Of a stretch of DNA of 64,000 nucleotides, positions 1 to 7,714 are shown one piece after another (position 1 is the first letter of the stretch; each line of letters opens with the position of its first letter). Source of the stretch: Actinomadura nitritigenes. Its GTDB lineage: Bacteria; Actinomycetota; Actinomycetes; Streptosporangiales; Streptosporangiaceae. Where the stretch lies: assembly GCF_017573545.1 (NCBI RefSeq), contig NZ_JAGEOK010000011.1, positions 62,001 to 126,000 on the forward strand. Direction: 5' to 3'. A program made the translations under genes and the position numbers. The notes beneath the pieces are model-generated. The model did not search any database. It was not told the DNA's origin and was given only the letters and a program-made list of their open reading frames with translations.

Positions 1-1084
1 CCGGGCCAGCCTGCCCACGATCGAGACGCTGATGGCCAAGGGCGCCAAGGTCATCGTCTGCGCCCACCTCGGCCGCCCGAAGGGCGAGGTCAAGCCCGAG
101 TTCTCGCTCGCGCCCGTCGCGGGCCGGCTCGGCGAGCTGCTCGGCGTCCGCGTGGTGTTCGCCGACGACGTGGTCGGCGCGTCCGCGCACGCCGCGGTCG
201 GCGGGCTCGGCGACGGCGACGTGGCGCTGCTGGAGAACCTGCGCTTCGAGCCGGGCGAGACCAGCAAGGACGACGCCGAGCGCGGCGCGTTCGCCGACAA
301 GCTGGCCGCCCACGCCGACGTCTACGTCGGCGACGGGTTCGGTGCCGTGCACCGCAAGCACGCGAGCGTCTACGACGTGCCGAAGCGGCTCCCGCACGCC
401 GCCGGCGACCTGATCGCCACCGAGGTCTCGGTGCTGGAGAAGCTCACCGAGCGGGTCGAGCGGCCCTACGCGGTGGTCCTCGGCGGCTCCAAGGTCTCCG
501 ACAAGCTCGGCGTGATCGACAACCTGCTCGGCAAGGCCGACCGCATCCTGATCGGCGGCGGCATGGTCTTCACCTTCCTCAAGGCGCAGGGCCACGAGGT
601 CGGCAAGAGCCTCCTCGAAGAGGACCAGCTGGACACCGTCCGCGAGTACCTGCGGCGGGCCGAGGAGACCGGCGTCGAGTTCGTGCTGCCGGTGGACGTC
701 GTCGCCGCGACCGCGTTCGCCGCGGACGCCGACCACGACGTGGTCGCCGCCGACGCGATCCCCGCCGACCGGCTCGGCCTCGACATCGGCCCCGAGTCCG
801 GCAAGCTGTTCGCCGCGCGCCTCGCCGGCGCGAAGACGGTGTTCTGGAACGGCCCGATGGGCGTCTTCGAGATGGAGCCCTACGCGAACGGCACCCGCGC
901 CGTCGCGCAGGGCCTGATCGACTCGGGCGCGTTCACCGTCGTCGGCGGCGGGGACTCCGCCGCGGCCGTCCGGCAGCTCGGCTTCGACGAGGCCGCCTTC
1001 TCGCACATCTCGACCGGCGGCGGCGCCAGCCTCGAATACCTCGAGGGCAAGACGCTGCCCGGCCTGCAGGCACTGGAGGACTGA
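1..1084 (+). CDS. pgk: Phosphoglycerate kinase, 5' end outside window
   Basis: Cytosolic enzyme that transfers phosphate from 1,3-bisphosphoglycerate to ADP in lower glycolysis. The reading frame is open from base 2, before the first in-window ATG at 32, and gives R-A-S-L-P-T-I, the usual lead-in to the K-V-I-V-x-A-H-L-G-R-P-K motif. Roughly the first 35 residues are therefore missing. Seen directly: the substrate-binding HLGRPKGE segment, the GGSKVSDKLG hinge region, NGPMGVFE and the nucleotide-site GGGDSAAAVR near the C terminus. The stop is 3 nt before tpiA, so the two genes are almost certainly one operon, probably with gap upstream outside the window. Confidence 0.98.
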   Translation, partial: RASLPTIETLMAKGAKVIVCAHLGRPKGEVKPEFSLAPVAGRLGELLGVRVVFADDVVGASAHAAVGGLGDGDVALLENLRFEPGETSKDDAERGAFADKLAAHADVYVGDGFGAVHRKHASVYDVPKRLPHAAGDLIATEVSVLEKLTERVERPYAVVLGGSKVSDKLGVIDNLLGKADRILIGGGMVFTFLKAQGHEVGKSLLEEDQLDTVREYLRRAEETGVEFVLPVDVVAATAFAADADHDVVAADAIPADRLGLDIGPESGKLFAARLAGAKTVFWNGPMGVFEMEPYANGTRAVAQGLIDSGAFTVVGGGDSAAAVRQLGFDEAAFSHISTGGGASLEYLEGKTLPGLQALED

Positions 1085-1087
1085 CCG

Positions 1088-1882
1088 ATGGCCGCCGCGA
1101 CCCCCGCCCGCAAGCCGCTGATGGCGGGCAACTGGAAGATGAACAAGAACCACCTGGACGCGCTGCTGCTCGTCCAGAAGATGGCGTTCGCGCTGAAGGA
1201 GCCCGACTTCGAGGCCGTCGACGTCGTCGTGTGCCCGCCGTTCACCGACCTGCGCACGGTGCAGACGGTGATCGCGGCCGACAACTACGCCATCCAGTAC
1301 GGCGCCCAGGACGTCTCGCAGCACGCCTCGGGCGCCTACACCGGCGAGATCGCGGCGTCGATGCTGGCGAAGCTGGGCTGCTCCTACGTGATCGTGGGGC
1401 ACTCCGAGCGGCGCGAGTACCACGCCGAGGACGACGCGCTCGTCAACGCCAAGGCCAAGGCGGTCCTCGGCGCGGACATGAGCCCGATCGTCTGCATCGG
1501 CGAGGGCCTGCACGTCCGGCGGGCCGGCGAGCACGTCGCGCACTGCATGACGCAGCTGGACGGCGCGCTGGAGAAGATCCCCGCCGAGCAGGTCCGCCGC
1601 ACGGTGATCGCCTACGAGCCGGTCTGGGCGATCGGCACCGGCGAGGTCGCCACGCCGCAGGACGCGCAGGAGGTCTGCGGGGCGATCCGCACCCGGCTCG
1701 CCGAGCTGTACGACGGCGGAGTGGCCGACCAGGTGCGTATCCTGTACGGCGGCTCGGTGAAGGGCGACAACATCGCCAGGCTGATGGCGCAGGCCGACGT
1801 GGACGGCGCGTTGGTCGGTGGTGCCAGCCTGGACCCGGGCGAGTTCGTCAAGATCTGCCGGTACCGGGATCTCCCGGCCTGA
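1088..1882 (+). CDS. tpiA: Triosephosphate isomerase
   Basis: Interconverts dihydroxyacetone phosphate and glyceraldehyde 3-phosphate in the cytosol. The 264 residues are a normal length. All catalytic elements are visible: the lysine in GNWKMNKN near residue 17, the histidine in VGHSERR, the glutamate in AYEPVWAIGTG (flexible loop 6 follows) and the phosphate-binding YGGSVK. The ATG lies 3 nt after the pgk stop, so it is translated from the same mRNA. Immediately after the stop there is a short AT-richer stretch with two CTGATCAA copies 10 bp apart (1879-1886 and 1889-1896) of unknown meaning. Confidence 0.98.
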   Translation: MAAATPARKPLMAGNWKMNKNHLDALLLVQKMAFALKEPDFEAVDVVVCPPFTDLRTVQTVIAADNYAIQYGAQDVSQHASGAYTGEIAASMLAKLGCSYVIVGHSERREYHAEDDALVNAKAKAVLGADMSPIVCIGEGLHVRRAGEHVAHCMTQLDGALEKIPAEQVRRTVIAYEPVWAIGTGEVATPQDAQEVCGAIRTRLAELYDGGVADQVRILYGGSVKGDNIARLMAQADVDGALVGGASLDPGEFVKICRYRDLPA

Positions 1883-2000
1883 TCAAAACTGATCAATTCC
1901 GCGTGACATGGGGGTTCTTGCCGAACCAGCCGGTAGTTCGTCGTACCCTTCGTAGCTGACGGGTAAACCGCCCGGCTCGATCCTCCGTCCCTACAGACGA

Positions 2001-2019
2001 GGCCCCGCACCGCGGGGCC
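2001..2019 (+). terminator. GC hairpin between tpiA and secG
   Basis: Perfect 8-bp inverted repeat GGCCCCGC / GCGGGGCC with a 3-nt loop, 25 nt before the secG start. There is no T-tract. It may end part of the pgk-tpiA transcription, or act as a leader hairpin if secG is read through or has a promoter between 1900 and 1990. The function is inferred from position only. Confidence 0.45.
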
Positions 2020-2043
2020 GGCCAGAGAAGGCGCTGAAGAACT

Positions 2044-2286
2044 GTGATCATCGCAACGTCCATCGTGCTCATCGTCACGAGCCTGCTGATGGTGGTCCTC
2101 GTCCTGATGCACAAGGGCAAGGGCGGGGGACTGTCCGACATGTTCGGCGGCGGCATCTCGTCGTCGCTCGGCGGCTCGTCGGTGGTGGAGCGCAACCTGG
2201 ACCGGCTGACGATCGGCGTCGGGGTGGTCTGGTTCGCCTCGATCATCGTGCTCGGGCTGCTGTTCAAGCACAAGGGCGTCGGCTGA
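2044..2286 (+). CDS. secG: Preprotein translocase subunit SecG
   Basis: Small membrane subunit of the SecYEG protein-export channel. The 80 residues have the expected two membrane helices: residues 2-20 (IIATSIVLIVTSLLMVVLV) and about 56-74 (GVVWFASIIVLGLLF). Between them is the conserved cytoplasmic loop KGKGGGLSDMFGG. Translation starts at GTG 2044, preceded by an AAGGCGCTGAAGAA purine-rich leader. The gene follows tpiA as in many actinobacteria. There are 161 bp between the two, with a hairpin at 2001-2019, so it may have its own promoter. Confidence 0.96.
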   Translation: MIIATSIVLIVTSLLMVVLVLMHKGKGGGLSDMFGGGISSSLGGSSVVERNLDRLTIGVGVVWFASIIVLGLLFKHKGVG

Positions 2287-2369
2287 GCCGCCCCGTCCAA
2301 CACGTTCGAGCGCCGCGCCGTCCTCGGAGGTCCCCTGGCGGCGGCGGCACACAAAGCGAGGAGTAGTCC

Positions 2370-2744
2370 GTGGGTAGTGGCAACGCGATTCGGGGCAGCC
2401 GCGTCGGGGCCGGTCCAATGGGAGAGGCGGAGCGCGGCGACGCCGCCCCCCGCGTCTGGGTGACCTTCTACTGCGCCAACCGGCACGAGACCCGCCCCAG
2501 CTTCGCGACGGACGTCGCGGTCCCGGAGACGTGGGACTGCCCGCGCTGCGGGTTCCCGGCCGGGCAGGACGCGGAGAACCCGCCGGCGCCGCCGAAGACC
2601 GAGCCCTACAAGACGCATCTGGCGTACGTGAAGGAGCGGCGCAGCGACGAGGACGGCGAGGCCATCCTCGAGGAGGCGCTCGCCAAGCTGCGCGAGAAGC
2701 GCGCCGCGGTGAAGAGGGCCCTGGAGGCCGCCGGCCGGAGCTGA
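2370..2744 (+). CDS. rbpA: RNA polymerase-binding protein RbpA
   Basis: Actinobacteria-specific transcription activator that binds the beta subunit and group 1/2 sigma factors and stabilises the open promoter complex. The 124-residue protein shows the N-terminal GSGNAIRGSRVGAG segment, and a zinc-binding core with YCANRHE (residues about 34-40) followed by DCPRCG (about 55-60). A helical C-terminal sigma-interaction region starts at KTHLAYVKERRSDEDGE. The start is GTG 2370 with a good GAGGAG ribosome site 8 nt upstream. It sits 83 bp after secG in the same direction. A GC hairpin at 2772-2800 ends the unit. Confidence 0.97.
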   Translation: MGSGNAIRGSRVGAGPMGEAERGDAAPRVWVTFYCANRHETRPSFATDVAVPETWDCPRCGFPAGQDAENPPAPPKTEPYKTHLAYVKERRSDEDGEAILEEALAKLREKRAAVKRALEAAGRS

Positions 2745-2771
2745 CCCTCCGCCCGCATCGCATCGAGCCAT

Positions 2772-2800
2772 GGCCCGGTCCCCGGCGAGGGGGCCGGGCC
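2772..2800 (+). terminator. Terminator after rbpA
   Basis: GGCCCGG-TCCCC and GGGG-CCGGGCC pair into an 11-bp GC stem with a bulged T and a 6-nt loop. This is followed by GTGGTCTTTC, the closest thing to a T-run here. It begins 28 nt after the rbpA stop and faces the convergent gene ending at 2862, so it can serve both directions. Confidence 0.75.
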
Positions 2801-2861
2801 GTGGTCTTTCCACGCGGCGGCCGGACGGGGCCTGGACGGCCCTCAGCGGGACGGGGCGCCC

Positions 2862-4538
2862 TCAGCAGGCCGGGGCGCAGAGCCGCCGCGCGGTGGCCTC
2901 GCCGAAGATCCGCAGGATGTCCTGCGGGGCGCGGGCGGTGTAGACGCTGCCGCCGGTGGCGTCGGCGAGCCGCCGCAGCTCGGCGGTGTCGACGTCGGGG
3001 CCGAAGCCGATCACGATGATCTGCACCGGGCGGGTCTCGTCGCGCCCGGCGCGCAGCGCGGCGACGGTGCGGTCCAGGGTCGGCCCGCCGGGGTCCTCGT
3101 CGCGGCCGTCGGTGAACACCAGCACCGTGTTGACCATCTCCGGCCGGTAGGTGCGCCGCATGTACCGGACGGCGTCGAGGACCGTGTCGTACAGGCCGGT
3201 CGCGCCGTCCGGCTTCGGGCGCAGCCCCGCCAGCGCGCTGAGGATGCGCCGGCGCCGCGTGACCGACCCGATCCGCCCGCCGAGCGGGCCCATGGGGACG
3301 GTCTGCCGCCAGTCGCGGTCGCCGTCCAGCCGGGTGGAGAAGATCCACTGGCCGAGGTCGGTGTCGTCGGGCTGCAGGGCGAGCCCCTCCTGGGACGCCT
3401 GCGCGATCGCCTGGAGCCGCGTCAGCCGGGACCCGGGCACCGGCAGCGCCATCGACCCCGAGACGTCGATCACCGAGAGCATCCGGGAGCCCAGCGTCAG
3501 CCGGGCCCACTCCTGCGCCGTCCGCCGGACCAGGGCGGGGCCGGGTTCGGCGAGGACGGCGGGCGGGGAGGCGGCCAGGCCGGCCGTCCGGGCGAAGGCG
3601 CCCGGCGCGCGCCCGGCGGGATCGCGGAAGCCCGCCGCCCGGAAGCGGCCGAGGGCCTCCCCGCCGCGCAGCGCGCGCTCGAACAGCCGCGTGCCGGGCC
3701 GGTCGTCGATGATCGTGAACGGATAGTCCAGGGACAGGGTTCCGTCCTGCGGGTAGACGGCCTGGACGGCGGCGGCGGGGTCCTTCCGGTTGTGCTCCCA
3801 CACCGCCTGCTCGGGGACGGCCAGGACGGGCGCCGGACGCGCCGCGGTCCCGGCGAGCGCGCCGAACTCGCCGGCGACGTCCGGTGCGGTGCTCTCGCGC
3901 ACCGACCGCGCGAACGCCGCGAACGAGGCGTCCCCCTCGCGTTCCCGTGCGATCAGCAGGGACGCGATCCCGGCCCCGGTGCGGGACGGGTCGGCCAGGG
4001 TGAGCCGGACGGCCCGGGAGCGCCGCTCGTCGGGCTCCGCCGCGTCCAGCAGGCCCTTCCAGGTGCCGGGCGTCCCGGAGGCCCGCGAGCGCGGGACGGC
4101 GGCGACCAGCGGTGAGCGCGCCAGCGGGCCGCCCACCGCGCGCGGCGGCCGCGCGAGCATCCGCAGCCACAGCGAGGAGTCGGGCACCCACACGTCCGGG
4201 CGGCGCACGCCCGCGCCGGCGGGGATCTGCCCGGACAGCAGCGCCGCCACGCCCGCCGGACCCGCCGCCCGCACGGTGACCCGGACGCACTTCCCGCGCG
4301 CCCGGTGGTCCGCGCCGTTGAAGGCGCCGGCGGCGGCCGAGACGGCCGGCGCCAGCTCCGGCGCGACGGCCGCGTCGACGGTCGTCACACCGCCGGAGCA
4401 CGCCGTGATCGCCGAGAGCGCGTACACCGACGTGCCGAGCACCGCCGCGATCGCCATGCACACGACCGCCACGGCCCGGCGCGCGCGCCGGGTCCGCCGC
4501 CGCGCGCGCCGTCCCGTTTCCCGATGCGCCCCGCTCAC
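2862..4538 (-). CDS. Exported substrate-binding / von Willebrand A domain protein
   Basis: A 558-residue envelope protein of unknown role. A basic N terminus (residues 1-22) is followed by a membrane segment (about 22-45, AVAVVCMAIAAVLGTSVYAL) that could be a signal anchor. Residues about 55-330 look like a periplasmic solute-binding fold of the ABC family (VTVRAAGPAGVAALLSG..., DVWVPDSSLW). Residues about 355-545 form a VWA domain with an intact metal-binding DVSGSM motif and a later TDGRDED. The start is GTG 4538 behind a GGGGAG site. Such SBP-VWA fusions are common and uncharacterised in actinomycetes. The GC hairpin at 2772-2800 separates it from the convergent rbpA. Confidence 0.85.
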   Translation of the reverse strand: MSGAHRETGRRARRRTRRARRAVAVVCMAIAAVLGTSVYALSAITACSGGVTTVDAAVAPELAPAVSAAAGAFNGADHRARGKCVRVTVRAAGPAGVAALLSGQIPAGAGVRRPDVWVPDSSLWLRMLARPPRAVGGPLARSPLVAAVPRSRASGTPGTWKGLLDAAEPDERRSRAVRLTLADPSRTGAGIASLLIAREREGDASFAAFARSVRESTAPDVAGEFGALAGTAARPAPVLAVPEQAVWEHNRKDPAAAVQAVYPQDGTLSLDYPFTIIDDRPGTRLFERALRGGEALGRFRAAGFRDPAGRAPGAFARTAGLAASPPAVLAEPGPALVRRTAQEWARLTLGSRMLSVIDVSGSMALPVPGSRLTRLQAIAQASQEGLALQPDDTDLGQWIFSTRLDGDRDWRQTVPMGPLGGRIGSVTRRRRILSALAGLRPKPDGATGLYDTVLDAVRYMRRTYRPEMVNTVLVFTDGRDEDPGGPTLDRTVAALRAGRDETRPVQIIVIGFGPDVDTAELRRLADATGGSVYTARAPQDILRIFGEATARRLCAPAC

Positions 4539-4671
4539 GATGACCTCGACTCCCCGTGGGGCTGCCCGTGCCGCCCGCTGTGGGCCGCCAATTGTCGGCG
4601 CCCGGCCGGACCGGAGGCATCGGCGAAATCACCGGTCCCTCCCGTCCCGCGCTGGAGCCCGGCGGGCAACG

Positions 4672-4686
4672 CCGAATATTCTTCGG
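4672..4686. promoter_or_regulatory. Candidate Lrp-family operator
   Basis: CCGAA-TATTC-TTCGG inverted repeat enclosing the palindrome GAATATTC. It is the only AT-rich spot in the 220-bp divergent gap between the VWA gene and the Lrp gene, 73 bp before the Lrp start. Autoregulatory binding is an inference. Confidence 0.35.
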
Positions 4687-4758
4687 ATGTCAGCGCGCCG
4701 CGGCGCATCTTCCGCGCGGGAGTTCGGGACGCGGCGGCGAGTTCGGGAGGGGAGTCCC

Positions 4759-5250
4759 ATGGACGCGGTCGACCAGGCGATCCTGCGGCGGTTGCAGCGG
4801 GACGGGCGGCAGACCAACAGGGAACTGGCCGAGGCGGTCGGCATCGCTCCGTCCACGGCGCTGGAGCGGACGCGTGCGCTGCGCTCGCGCGGGGTCATCA
4901 CCGGCTTCCACGCGGCGGTCGACTTCGAGGGGCTCGGCCGCGGCGTGCAGGCGCTGATCTCGATCCGGATCCGTCCGCAGTCGCGCGAGGCGATCGAGTC
5001 GGCGCGCGACAGCATGGCCGCGATGCCCGAGGCCGTGGGCGTCTTCGTCGTGACGGGCAACGAGGACCTGTTCGTCCACGTGGCGGTGCCCAGCACGACG
5101 TACCTGCGGGACTTCGTGCTCGACCGGCTCGCCCGCCGCAAGGAGTTCGTGGACGTCCGCACCCTCGTGGTGTACGACTACGTCCAGCCGAAGGAGCAGG
5201 GCGAACTTCCGGTGGCCGACGGCCGGATCGGGCGAATGCCGTACGCCTGA
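4759..5250 (+). CDS. Lrp/AsnC-family transcriptional regulator
   Basis: A 163-residue feast/famine regulator. An N-terminal winged helix-turn-helix (residues 3-60: VDQAILRRLQRDGRQTNRELAEAVGIAPSTALERTRALRSRGVI, shown here in part) precedes a RAM/ligand-binding alpha-beta domain (about 68-150). ATG 4759 is preceded by GGAGGGGAG. It is followed 109 bp later by an EamA-family exporter in the same direction. Lrp regulators often control a neighbouring amino-acid exporter, so control of the EamA gene by a small amino acid is a reasonable inference, not seen directly. Confidence 0.9.
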   Translation: MDAVDQAILRRLQRDGRQTNRELAEAVGIAPSTALERTRALRSRGVITGFHAAVDFEGLGRGVQALISIRIRPQSREAIESARDSMAAMPEAVGVFVVTGNEDLFVHVAVPSTTYLRDFVLDRLARRKEFVDVRTLVVYDYVQPKEQGELPVADGRIGRMPYA

Positions 5251-5346
5251 GACCGCGTTGGCCGCTTCGAAAGCGAAGAACCGGCGGGTCATGGCCTCAG
5301 ATCCGAACGTATGACGGTTGAGCACGCCGACAACCGCATGCCTGCC

Positions 5347-5352
5347 TAGCTT
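5347..5352 (+). promoter_or_regulatory. Leaderless -10 element for EamA gene
   Basis: TAGCTT, 7 nt before ATG 5360. The GGAGG at 5354-5358 is only 1 nt from the ATG, too close to serve as a ribosome site. This favours a leaderless transcript. No clear -35 is seen. Confidence 0.5.
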
Positions 5353-5359
5353 CGGAGGC

Positions 5360-6358
5360 ATGGACCGACGAAACAACCCGTCCGCCGTGCTGCTGGTGCT
5401 GGCCGCCGGAGTCCTGTGGGGGACGGTGGGCCCGGCGCAGGTGCTGGCGGGCTCCGCCGCGAACCCGGTCGCGGTCGGCGGCGCGCGGATCCTCTCCGGC
5501 GGGGTGATCCTCGCCGCGCTGGTGCTCGCGGCCGATCCGCGGGCGTTCCGGACGCTGTCACGGCGCACGTGGCCGCCGGTGGCCGCCGCGTCCGCCGCCA
5601 CCGGGGTCTTCCAGGCGTCGTTCTTCAGCGCGGTCGGCCGGACGGGCGCCGCGGTCGCGACCGCCGTGGTGTTCGGGCTCGCGCCCGTCTCGACGGGGCT
5701 GTGCGAGCGGCTGGTGCTCCGGACGCGGCTCGGCGGGCGCTGGTGGGCGGGGACGGCCTGCGCGATCGGCGGCGTCGCGCTGCTGACGGCGCCGGGCCCC
5801 GACGCCCGCGTCGACCTGCTCGGCGTCGGGCTCAGCCTGGTCGCCGGGACGTGCTTCGGCGTCTACACGGTGTCGGCGAAGGTCCTGACCGGCCGGAGCG
5901 GGCCGGGCGGCGGCGCCACGGGGATGGCGGCGGCGGTGTCGGTGACGCTGCTGGCCGGCGGGTCGGTGCTGCTGCCCTGGACGCTCGCGGACCTGCCCGC
6001 GCTCGCCGCGCCGCGGTCGGCGGCCCTGGTGGCGTGGCTCGGCGTCGCCGCGACCGCCGCCGCCTACATGTTCTTCGTCACCGGCCTGAACCGGGTGAGC
6101 GCCGCGACGGCCGGGACGCTGAGCCTCGCGGAGCCGCTGGTGGCGGCCGTGCTGGCCGTGGCGGTCCTGGGGGAGCGGATGTCGGGGCGCGTCGCGGCCG
6201 GGGCTGTGCTGCTGCTCGGCGGGCTGGTCGTGGTGTCGCTTCCCGCGCGGACCCGCCCGGACCGCCGGACCCGGCGGGAGCCGGAGGCGGCTCGCTATGA
6301 TGGGGCGAACGCGACTGGCGCAGTCAAGGTGGAGACGACCACCGGGGAGCGAAACTAG
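5360..6358 (+). CDS. EamA/DMT-superfamily transporter
   Basis: Inner-membrane metabolite exporter of the drug/metabolite transporter superfamily, 332 residues with about ten hydrophobic helices in two EamA repeats (first residues about 7-135, second about 150-290). The typical opening is LAAGVLWGTVGPAQ, and the second repeat ends TLSLAEPLVAAVLAVAVLGE. The substrate is unknown; amino acids are common for the family. I start it at ATG 5360 because of the leaderless -10. An in-frame TTG at 5318 would add 14 weak residues. The last 17-20 codons are also the aptamer of the glyA riboswitch, so the protein tail is probably unconstrained. Confidence 0.88.
   Translation: MDRRNNPSAVLLVLAAGVLWGTVGPAQVLAGSAANPVAVGGARILSGGVILAALVLAADPRAFRTLSRRTWPPVAAASAATGVFQASFFSAVGRTGAAVATAVVFGLAPVSTGLCERLVLRTRLGGRWWAGTACAIGGVALLTAPGPDARVDLLGVGLSLVAGTCFGVYTVSAKVLTGRSGPGGGATGMAAAVSVTLLAGGSVLLPWTLADLPALAAPRSAALVAWLGVAATAAAYMFFVTGLNRVSAATAGTLSLAEPLVAAVLAVAVLGERMSGRVAAGAVLLLGGLVVVSLPARTRPDRRTRREPEAARYDGANATGAVKVETTTGERN
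6296..6301 (+). promoter_or_regulatory. -10 element of the glyA promoter inside the EamA gene
   Basis: TATGAT lies inside the coding sequence of the upstream transporter (it encodes part of R-Y-D-G). It would start transcription near 6308, exactly where the riboswitch aptamer begins. No good -35 is visible at the usual distance. Confidence 0.55.
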
Positions 6359-6384
6359 TCCGCACACCGCGCGCCTGGGTGTAC
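6309..6384 (+). promoter_or_regulatory. ZTP (pfl-type) riboswitch aptamer controlling glyA
   Basis: Matches the ZTP/ZMP riboswitch consensus as I know it: GCGACTGGCG (6311-6320), a GGTGG-AGACGA-CCACC hairpin (6328-6343), the invariant GGGGAGCG (6344-6351), a variable linker, then CCGCGCGCCTGGGT (6367-6380), the second conserved subdomain. These RNAs sense the purine intermediate ZMP/ZTP, which builds up when 10-formyl-THF is short, and switch on one-carbon genes. glyA is a classic target. The CCTGGGT ending differs by one base from the usual CCTGGGC. Confidence 0.85.
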
Positions 6385-6406
6385 GGGTCCCCTGGCCGGG
6401 GCGCCC
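6385..6406 (+). promoter_or_regulatory. Possible expression platform of the glyA riboswitch
   Basis: GGG-TCCCC-TGGCC-GGGG-CG-CCC can fold into a nested hairpin directly after the aptamer and 26 nt before the ribosome site. It could be the ligand-controlled terminator. This is inferred from position and base pairing. Confidence 0.4.
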
Positions 6407-6442
6407 GCAGCGCGTTCCGGCGCGAGCAGCGCGGAGGTAGTC

Positions 6443-7714
6443 GTGCACGAGCCCGCCGTCCCCCATCTGCAGGCCGAGGACCCCGAGATCGCCGGGCTGG
6501 TCGAGGCGGAGGCCCGCCGCCAGTTCGAGAAGATCCGGCTGATCGCCTCGGAGAACTACGTGTCGCCGGCGGTGCTGGAGGCCACCGGCTCCGTCCTGAC
6601 CAACAAGTACTCCGAGGGGTACGCCGGCAAGCGGTACTACGAGGGCCAGCAGAACGTCGACCCGATCGAGCTGGCCGCCGTCGCCCGGGCCGAGGAGCTG
6701 TTCGGCGTCGAGCACGCCAACGTCCAGCCGTACTCCGGTTCGCCCGCGAACCTCGCCGTCTACATGGCGTTCCTCGACCCCGGCGACCCGGTCATGGGCC
6801 TGTCGCTGCCGATGGGCGGCCACCTGACGCACGGCTGGTCGGTGTCGGCGACGGGCAGGTGGTTCACGCCCGTCCGGTACGAGGTCCGCGCCGACACCGG
6901 GCGCGTCGACATGGACGAGGTCCGCGACCTCGCGCTCAAGGAGCGGCCGAAGCTGATCTGGTGCGGCGGGACGGCGGTGCCCCGCACCATCGACTTCCCG
7001 GCGTTCGCGGAGATCGCCCGCGAGGTCGGGGCGGTGCTGGCCGCCGACATCGCGCACATCGCCGGCCTGGTCGCCGGCGGCGCGCACCCCTCCCCGGTGG
7101 GCCACGCCGACGTGATCACCACGACCACGCACAAGACGCTGCGCGGCCCGCGCGGCGCGATGATCATGTCGACGGCCGAGCACGCGAAGGCGGTCGACAA
7201 GGCCGTGTTCCCCGGCCTGCAGGGCGGCCCGCACAACCACACCACCGCCGCGATCGCCGTCGCGCTGAAGGAGGCCGCGGCGCCGGACTTCTCCCGGTAC
7301 GCCCACCAGGTCGTGGCGAACGCGAAGGCGCTCGCGGCGGCGCTGCTGGAGCGCGGCTACGACCTGATCTCCGGCGGCACCGACAACCACCTGATCCTCA
7401 TCGACCTGACGAACAAGGGCGTCGCGGGCAAGCCCGCCGCGCAGGCCCTCGACCGCGCCGGCATCGAGCTGAACTACAACGCGGTCCCGTTCGACCCGCG
7501 CAAGCCGTTCGACCCGTCGGGGCTGCGGCTCGGCACCGGCGCGATCACCACCCGCGGGCTGGACGAGGCGCGGATGCCGCGGATCGCGGCCTGGATCGAC
7601 GAGGTCGTGCGCGCCGCCGCCCGGGGGGACGAGACGGCCGTCGAGCGGATCGCGGGCGAGGTCCGCGAGATGCTGGCCGGCTACCCGATGCCGGGGTGGG
7701 CGCCCACCCCGTGA
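6443..7714 (+). CDS. glyA: Serine hydroxymethyltransferase
   Basis: PLP enzyme converting serine plus tetrahydrofolate to glycine plus 5,10-methylene-THF, the main entry of one-carbon units. It is 423 residues. IRLIASENYVSP near the N terminus, YAGKRYYEGQQNVD and the PLP-binding lysine 231 in TTTTHKTLRGPRG are all present. GTG 6443 follows GGAGG (6432-6436) at good spacing. It is controlled by the ZTP riboswitch just upstream. Its stop codon directly abuts that of the convergent methyltransferase gene (TGA|TCA), leaving no intergenic base. Confidence 0.98.
   Translation: MHEPAVPHLQAEDPEIAGLVEAEARRQFEKIRLIASENYVSPAVLEATGSVLTNKYSEGYAGKRYYEGQQNVDPIELAAVARAEELFGVEHANVQPYSGSPANLAVYMAFLDPGDPVMGLSLPMGGHLTHGWSVSATGRWFTPVRYEVRADTGRVDMDEVRDLALKERPKLIWCGGTAVPRTIDFPAFAEIAREVGAVLAADIAHIAGLVAGGAHPSPVGHADVITTTTHKTLRGPRGAMIMSTAEHAKAVDKAVFPGLQGGPHNHTTAAIAVALKEAAAPDFSRYAHQVVANAKALAAALLERGYDLISGGTDNHLILIDLTNKGVAGKPAAQALDRAGIELNYNAVPFDPRKPFDPSGLRLGTGAITTRGLDEARMPRIAAWIDEVVRAAARGDETAVERIAGEVREMLAGYPMPGWAPTP

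Noticed and set aside
1879..1896. Two CTGATCAA copies 10 bp apart after tpiA
   Set aside because: One copy overlaps the tpiA stop codon and there is no nearby regulator; too short to call an operator.
1612..4632. A 1006-codon open frame on the minus strand across tpiA, secG, rbpA and the VWA gene
   Set aside because: It is an out-of-frame shadow produced by high GC. Its translation is arginine/proline/glycine-rich and it runs antisense to or out of frame with clearly conserved genes.
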